This document shows positions 60,124 to 64,000 of a stretch of DNA of 64,000 nt, piece after piece. Every line of letters begins with the position of its first letter. The stretch's first letter is position 1. The DNA comes from a virus, in IMG/VR virus record IMGVR_UViG_3300044956_001213, positions 1 through 64,000 of that record; one strand, 5' to 3'. The translations under genes were made by a program, and so were the position numbers. The notes under the pieces were generated by a model. That model was not told where the DNA came from, searched no databases, and saw only the letters and a list, made by a program, of their open reading frames with translations.

Positions 60124-61935
60124 TTAACTATTATATTCCTTGTAATCAACTCTTCTTGTAATTCCGTTAGCTTTTTCTAGAAAAATAATTTCACCTGTTG
60201 CCGCTTTAATACTTTCTTTTCTATGGCTAATTACCATAATAGACTCGTTATATTTGTCTACACGTTCTTTCAATATATTAATTACCAATTCTACACCCCT
60301 TTCATCTAAACTTGAATCAAAAAGCTCATCATATATGCTAAAATTAAAAGATACATCGCCTTGTAACTTTCTAATATCCATAAATGTAAATAAACAAGCA
60401 AAGTCAATATTTTTTCGTTCTGCACCGCTAAAATTAAAATAAGAACAAGACTTACCTTTATTATCAACTATTTCGTCTTCAAAATATTCATTAAATGTGC
60501 ATATACAATTAGCATCCATTTTTTTAAGATAATATGCAAGTTTACTATTAAACAGTTGAAGAATTTTTTTAACAATATAGGATTTTACACCTTCTTCAGA
60601 AACAACAAACTTTACTATGTCTAAAGTATTAATTTTGTCTTTTATTAACTCAAGTTCTTGTTTTGTCTTTTCTAATCTTTCTTTTTGTTCCTTAATAACA
60701 GAATCAAAAGTATTGGAATCGATTTCAATTTCTTTTAAATCTTGCTCAAGCTCTGCTTGCCATTGATTAAGCTGGGCAAGCCTGTCTTCATAATTTTGCT
60801 TTTCTTTAAGTTTTAATTTATATGAATTATGAGAATCGCGAAGCTTTTGTATCTTTAATTCAATTTTATTTAAAAAAGAAATAAATTGCTTTTCCTCTGT
60901 CTTAGAGCTGTTAATATTATCCTCGTGATCAGATATTTCATCATTTATTTTCTTTTTTTCCATTTTAATGTGGTTTCTATCAATATCCTCAATGCTTCTT
61001 AGACATGTGGGGCATATATCCTTATCAGTGCCTACAGATAATATTTTCTTTTGAAGCTGGCTTATTAGAGTACTGTTTTCAGAAATTGAATGTCTTATCT
61101 CTTGTAGCTTTTTATCTACTTTTGTATTGCTTGCTTCGAGTTCTTCAATCTCTGTCTTAATCTTGTCTACATCAGGCAGTTCAAAGGAGTTAAGCTTTTT
61201 ACTAATTTCAAAAATTTCTTTACTATTGTTTTGTTGTCTAATAATATATTTTTCTTTCTTCTTCTGTCTTTCAATAGAAAAATTTTCCTTTTGTTTTTCT
61301 AGAGAAATAATACCTTTGTATATTTCATCGTGCTTAGTGGTTTCAGTGTCAAAAGATTTTTTATTATCGTTAGCATCGCTTTTAAGCAAATTAAGCATAT
61401 CACTAAAAACACCTAAATTAAAAATATCTTCAATAAATTTTCTCTTCTCTTGCTTTTTTTTAGCCATAAACGGAATAGTATTGTTTATGGTCATAATAAC
61501 ACAGTTTTGAAATATTTCCGGTGTACAATTAAGCTTAGACATTATAAAAGAATTTGTATTCGAGATACTATCTCTTGTTTTATCTTCACCGTTAACAAAT
61601 ATAAAACATTTTGATGGTTCAAGTGTTCTAATAATTTGTATGTTTTCTTTTAAATCATAACTCTGTATTGTAATATCTATAGTAACTTCACAGCTTTTTC
61701 TGTTAACATTGTTAATAATATTTTCTTTCTTTAAATCTCTTAAAGTTTCACCAAATACTGCAAAGTATACAGCATCAGCGACAGTAGATTTACCCACACC
61801 GTTACGCCTATCCTCTTTGTCTTTGTTAATTCCCGTTATAATGTGAAGGCCTTTCTTAAAATCTACTACAACAGGCTGATTGCCAACAGATAGAAAATTT
61901 TTAATACTAATTCTATTAAACGTAATATTTTTCAT
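60124..61935 (-). CDS. 46: Recombination endonuclease subunit gp46-like (Rad50/SbcC)
   Basis: A 603-residue SMC-type ATPase (T4 gp46: 560). The N-terminus has FLSVGNQPVVVDF and Walker A NGVGKST at 45-51. Two long coiled coils flank the zinc hook CPTC near 307-310. The C-terminal lobe has a YDELFDSSLDERG Walker B/D-loop near 540, followed by a VISHR switch. With gp47 it resects DNA ends for recombination-dependent replication. Its ATG overlaps the stop of gp47 by four bases. Confidence 0.93.
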   Translation of the reverse strand: MKNITFNRISIKNFLSVGNQPVVVDFKKGLHIITGINKDKEDRRNGVGKSTVADAVYFAVFGETLRDLKKENIINNVNRKSCEVTIDITIQSYDLKENIQIIRTLEPSKCFIFVNGEDKTRDSISNTNSFIMSKLNCTPEIFQNCVIMTINNTIPFMAKKKQEKRKFIEDIFNLGVFSDMLNLLKSDANDNKKSFDTETTKHDEIYKGIISLEKQKENFSIERQKKKEKYIIRQQNNSKEIFEISKKLNSFELPDVDKIKTEIEELEASNTKVDKKLQEIRHSISENSTLISQLQKKILSVGTDKDICPTCLRSIEDIDRNHIKMEKKKINDEISDHEDNINSSKTEEKQFISFLNKIELKIQKLRDSHNSYKLKLKEKQNYEDRLAQLNQWQAELEQDLKEIEIDSNTFDSVIKEQKERLEKTKQELELIKDKINTLDIVKFVVSEEGVKSYIVKKILQLFNSKLAYYLKKMDANCICTFNEYFEDEIVDNKGKSCSYFNFSGAERKNIDFACLFTFMDIRKLQGDVSFNFSIYDELFDSSLDERGVELVINILKERVDKYNESIMVISHRKESIKAATGEIIFLEKANGITRRVDYKEYNS

Positions 61936-63005
61936 GTTGTATACGCTCTTTTATACAAATCTAAGCAATACTTGGACACATCGCTTTTTTTATCTATATC
62001 TAAAAGCGAAACAAACTCTTCTATAGCTTTACTCATATCAACACCAGAAAAATCTACAGCCTGATCTTCATTTATAACAATACTGTCATTGTATAGAGAA
62101 TAATCTACTGATAAGTTAAAAGGATTATGAGTGGCCATCTTTTGAATTAACAACTCAATATTGTCTGTTGTTATTTTTTTATCTACTATTAGTTTAACTA
62201 TATTATTATTCACTATCTGTTTTACTTCAGATGCAGTAAGAGTCTTAAAAGTTGTTAAATCAGATAATAATATTTTTTTATGTTTTGGTGAAAACAAATT
62301 TTCATAAAAAATATAAGAAAGATCGTTAAAATCAAGTATATAATAACCTTTAGTTGATCCTGTATCTCCAAAATCCATTTCAAAAGGGTTACCTACATAT
62401 ATAATAGTCTTAGAATCATATCTACGCTCGTCACGGAGATGAAAATGCCCCGTCATGATTAAATCTGCTTTAGAAAGAAGATCTGATGATTTCATACCAT
62501 TATCACAATGCTTATGACTGTTCATCTTAAAGCTTTCTATCTCTAAATGACCAAAGAGTACGTCAGATTTGTTTATTTTTTCAACTGATGAACCCCATGG
62601 AAGGAGTGATACAGTTTTACCTAAAATTGTAAATTCAGAAGGCTCACTAATTACTTGAATGTTTTTCCACCCATCGAGAATAGAAAGTGAATTAATATCT
62701 GACCTATCTTTATAGAAAGCGTCGTGATTACCAACTAGTATAACTAAATTAAAGTTAGACCATAAATTTAAAATTTGATTTACTACATGAATAGTGTTTA
62801 CTGCTATTTCATCTCTGTAATGATACAAATCACCTAGTATAAAGATATCTTTAATACCCTTATGGTTAAGTTCTCCTTTTAGCCATGTAGCCCATTTTAA
62901 TGCAGTTTCATGCCAAAATATGCTATTTTGATGTACACCAATATGAAGATCTGCTATACAGCAAACCTTGTTATTGTTTATATTAAGATCTTTTATTGTT
63001 CTCAC
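61932..63005 (-). CDS. 47: Recombination endonuclease subunit gp47-like (Mre11/SbcD)
   Basis: A 357-residue metallophosphoesterase (T4 gp47: 339). Metal ligands are visible in DLHIG at 19-23, GDLYHYRDE at 58-66, GNHDAF at 92-97, and GHFHLRDERR near 183. It is the nuclease partner of gp46. The start is GTG at 63005, overlapping the stop of gp55 by four bases. gp55, gp47 and gp46 therefore form one overlapping set, a gene grouping also found in T4 (55, 47, 46). Confidence 0.92.
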   Translation of the reverse strand: MRTIKDLNINNNKVCCIADLHIGVHQNSIFWHETALKWATWLKGELNHKGIKDIFILGDLYHYRDEIAVNTIHVVNQILNLWSNFNLVILVGNHDAFYKDRSDINSLSILDGWKNIQVISEPSEFTILGKTVSLLPWGSSVEKINKSDVLFGHLEIESFKMNSHKHCDNGMKSSDLLSKADLIMTGHFHLRDERRYDSKTIIYVGNPFEMDFGDTGSTKGYYILDFNDLSYIFYENLFSPKHKKILLSDLTTFKTLTASEVKQIVNNNIVKLIVDKKITTDNIELLIQKMATHNPFNLSVDYSLYNDSIVINEDQAVDFSGVDMSKAIEEFVSLLDIDKKSDVSKYCLDLYKRAYTT

Positions 63006-63595
63006 TCTATACTATTGTAGTTATCGTCGTTCGGCTCGACGTATATGTGTGCTCCGCTGGAACCGTCAAGATTAAGCATTAAATCTGTATAAACTTTATC
63101 ACGATATTCATTTAATACGGCGTGATGTTTGTTTTCTTTTTTAATTCTATTAATAAAAGCATGAAATGCGATTGTGGTAAAATATGAAAAAGGACTGAAT
63201 CCGGAATCAAGTTTAAACTTCTTGTTGCGTAATGCAGAGAACATTTTTACAACAGCATCACCAATCATGTCGTCTTTATAAGAGTAGTTAATAAAGTTAG
63301 GCGCGTAAGAGAGTCCATGTGCAATTTTAGTTAAGCTTTCGCCTAATTTTTGTGTAACTAAACCAGATTTATAATATGCGCGAATTTCCTCTTCAAATTC
63401 TCTACTATTTACATAATGCACCTTTTCCTTGGGTTTCAGTTTCTTACTAGGTGCGGCTATCTGTTGATCAATAGTGGTTTTAAGTATTTTTTGAAGCTCG
63501 GGATCATTAATAATGTCTTTACCGTCATTAACAGCTGTAGCTGTTTTAAGCTTCTTTAATTTCTTTAATGATGTGCTTGATTTTTTCTTTTTCAT
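63002..63595 (-). CDS. 55: Late sigma factor gp55-like
   Basis: A 197-residue phage sigma factor (T4 gp55: 185) that directs RNA polymerase to TATAAATA late promoters. The conserved region-2 core is at about 106-156: YKDDMIGDAVVKMFSALRNK, DSGFSPFSYFTTIAFHAFIN and RIKKENK. The N-terminal 60 residues are Lys-rich and probably disordered. It overlaps the end of the UvsW gene by 50 bases. Its presence explains the many NTAAATA boxes at late genes in this window. Confidence 0.9.
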   Translation of the reverse strand: MKKKKSSTSLKKLKKLKTATAVNDGKDIINDPELQKILKTTIDQQIAAPSKKLKPKEKVHYVNSREFEEEIRAYYKSGLVTQKLGESLTKIAHGLSYAPNFINYSYKDDMIGDAVVKMFSALRNKKFKLDSGFSPFSYFTTIAFHAFINRIKKENKHHAVLNEYRDKVYTDLMLNLDGSSGAHIYVEPNDDNYNSIE

Positions 63596-64000
63596 AAAGC
63601 ATTATGCGTTTTTCCATATGCGAAGTACTATATTTAAAGTCATCCGCAATGTCGAATATTATAAGCTTATCTTTATCCTTGTGCAAGCGAAGACCTCTGC
63701 CTATAGATTGAACAATTTTTATTTTAGCTTTTCCGCTGCATGCAAAAACAATATAATGAAGATTCTTGATATTAATACCAGTTGAAAATATTTTAGAAAT
63801 TGCAACAACAACAACATCTGTTCTATCTTCCATTAGCTTTCTAATTTTTTCTCTTTCAGATATTTCTACCTCACCTCTAATAAAATATACGTGTTTATCC
63901 GGGCAAGCCGATTTAATTGATGAATATAAAAGCTCACCATGCACAATAAAATCGACAAGAACAAGAGTATTATTTTGTACTTTACACACAAGTTTACTAA
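63546..64000 (-). CDS. uvsW: UvsW-like helicase, C-terminal part (5' end outside window)
   Basis: The reading frame stays open to the right edge. The visible 151 codons cover the second RecA-like domain of a superfamily 2 helicase: NTLVLVDFIVHGELL, then VVAISKIFSTGINIKNLHYIVFA (motif V region) and QSIGRGLRLHKDKDKLIIFDIADD (motif VI with the Arg fingers). In T4, UvsW remodels recombination forks, unwinds R-loops and helps switch replication mode. A GTG at 63989 is not the true start, because the preceding codons also fit the family. It overlaps gp55 by 50 bases. Confidence 0.88.
   Translation of the reverse strand, partial: SKLVCKVQNNTLVLVDFIVHGELLYSSIKSACPDKHVYFIRGEVEISEREKIRKLMEDRTDVVVVAISKIFSTGINIKNLHYIVFACSGKAKIKIVQSIGRGLRLHKDKDKLIIFDIADDFKYSTSHMEKRIMLYEKEKIKHIIKEIKEA

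Noticed and set aside
60117-60149. Eleven-residue extension of the GT4 protein
   Set aside because: The extension overlaps the end of the gp46 gene. The ATG at 60116 lies clear of it and begins the more plausible protein.
1-64000. Bacteroidota host, suggested by lack of Shine-Dalgarno sites
   Set aside because: The promoters are of the TTGATT-N16-TATAAT type, not the TTTG/TAnnTTTG type of Bacteroidota, and leaderless starts explain the missing sites. The host is left open.
1-64000. tRNA genes, diversity-generating retroelement, integrase or transposase
   Set aside because: No cloverleaf, reverse transcriptase, template repeat or recombinase motifs were seen while reading the window.

Overview
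The window is part of the genome of a contractile-tailed, T4-like phage with a very AT-rich sequence. Almost the whole T4 core set is here: tail sheath, tail tubes, tape measure, baseplate wedge and hub proteins, large terminase, DNA polymerase, primase, DnaB-type helicase, sliding clamp, clamp loader, ssDNA-binding protein, UvsX, gp46/gp47, the late sigma factor gp55 and the end of UvsW. The host cannot be named. The accessory genes (bS21, QueC, carbamoyltransferase, many glycosyltransferases) are of a kind known from aquatic T4-like phages. The sigma70-like promoters argue against a Bacteroidota host, even though Shine-Dalgarno sites are almost absent.

Layout. 1-11786: adhesin genes with Thr/Pro-rich (TPT) linkers at 1-924 and 9483-11786 flank an island of glycosyltransferases, an FkbM methyltransferase and a carbamoyltransferase (961-9426). 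11790-20755: large tail/baseplate proteins, then gp6 and gp25. 20826-23329: clamp loader gp44, dUTPase and two plus-strand late genes. 23326-38463: hub with a VanY-type peptidase, gp53, tape measure, tube and sheath proteins, terminase gp17. 38475-42731: head/neck-type late genes on the plus strand and small unknown genes on the minus strand. 42718-50361: primase, a sugar-nucleotide reductase, gp45, gp32, a gp59-like protein, ribosomal protein bS21 and helicase gp41. 50393-55679: glycosyltransferase, glutaminase, plus-strand virion and fibre genes, QueC, UvsX. 55722-64000: DNA polymerase, a GT4 glycosyltransferase, gp46, gp47, gp55, UvsW.

Regulation is unusually readable. About 21 starts, nearly all of structural genes, carry the box NTAAATA (T4 late type) with mostly 5-6 bases between it and the start codon. 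Ten other starts, mostly of replication genes, carry TTGNNN-N15/16-TANNAT ending 6 or 7 bases before the start codon. In both classes transcription should begin at, or within a base or two of, the start codon, so the mRNAs should be leaderless. The clear exception is a glutaminase gene (51073-51753). It has the one perfect Shine-Dalgarno site I found and seems to start at AUU, directly before its catalytic Cys. The phage also encodes its own bS21, a ribosomal protein that acts in translation initiation.

Three systems deserve attention: the leaderless promoter scheme with bS21 and the AUU start; the possible self-glycosylation of TPT-rich adhesins by the neighbouring transferase island; and a QueC/glutaminase/glycosyltransferase group among replication genes that could modify DNA. 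No tRNA, CRISPR array, insertion sequence or integrase was seen. No gene-free stretch exceeds about 160 bases.
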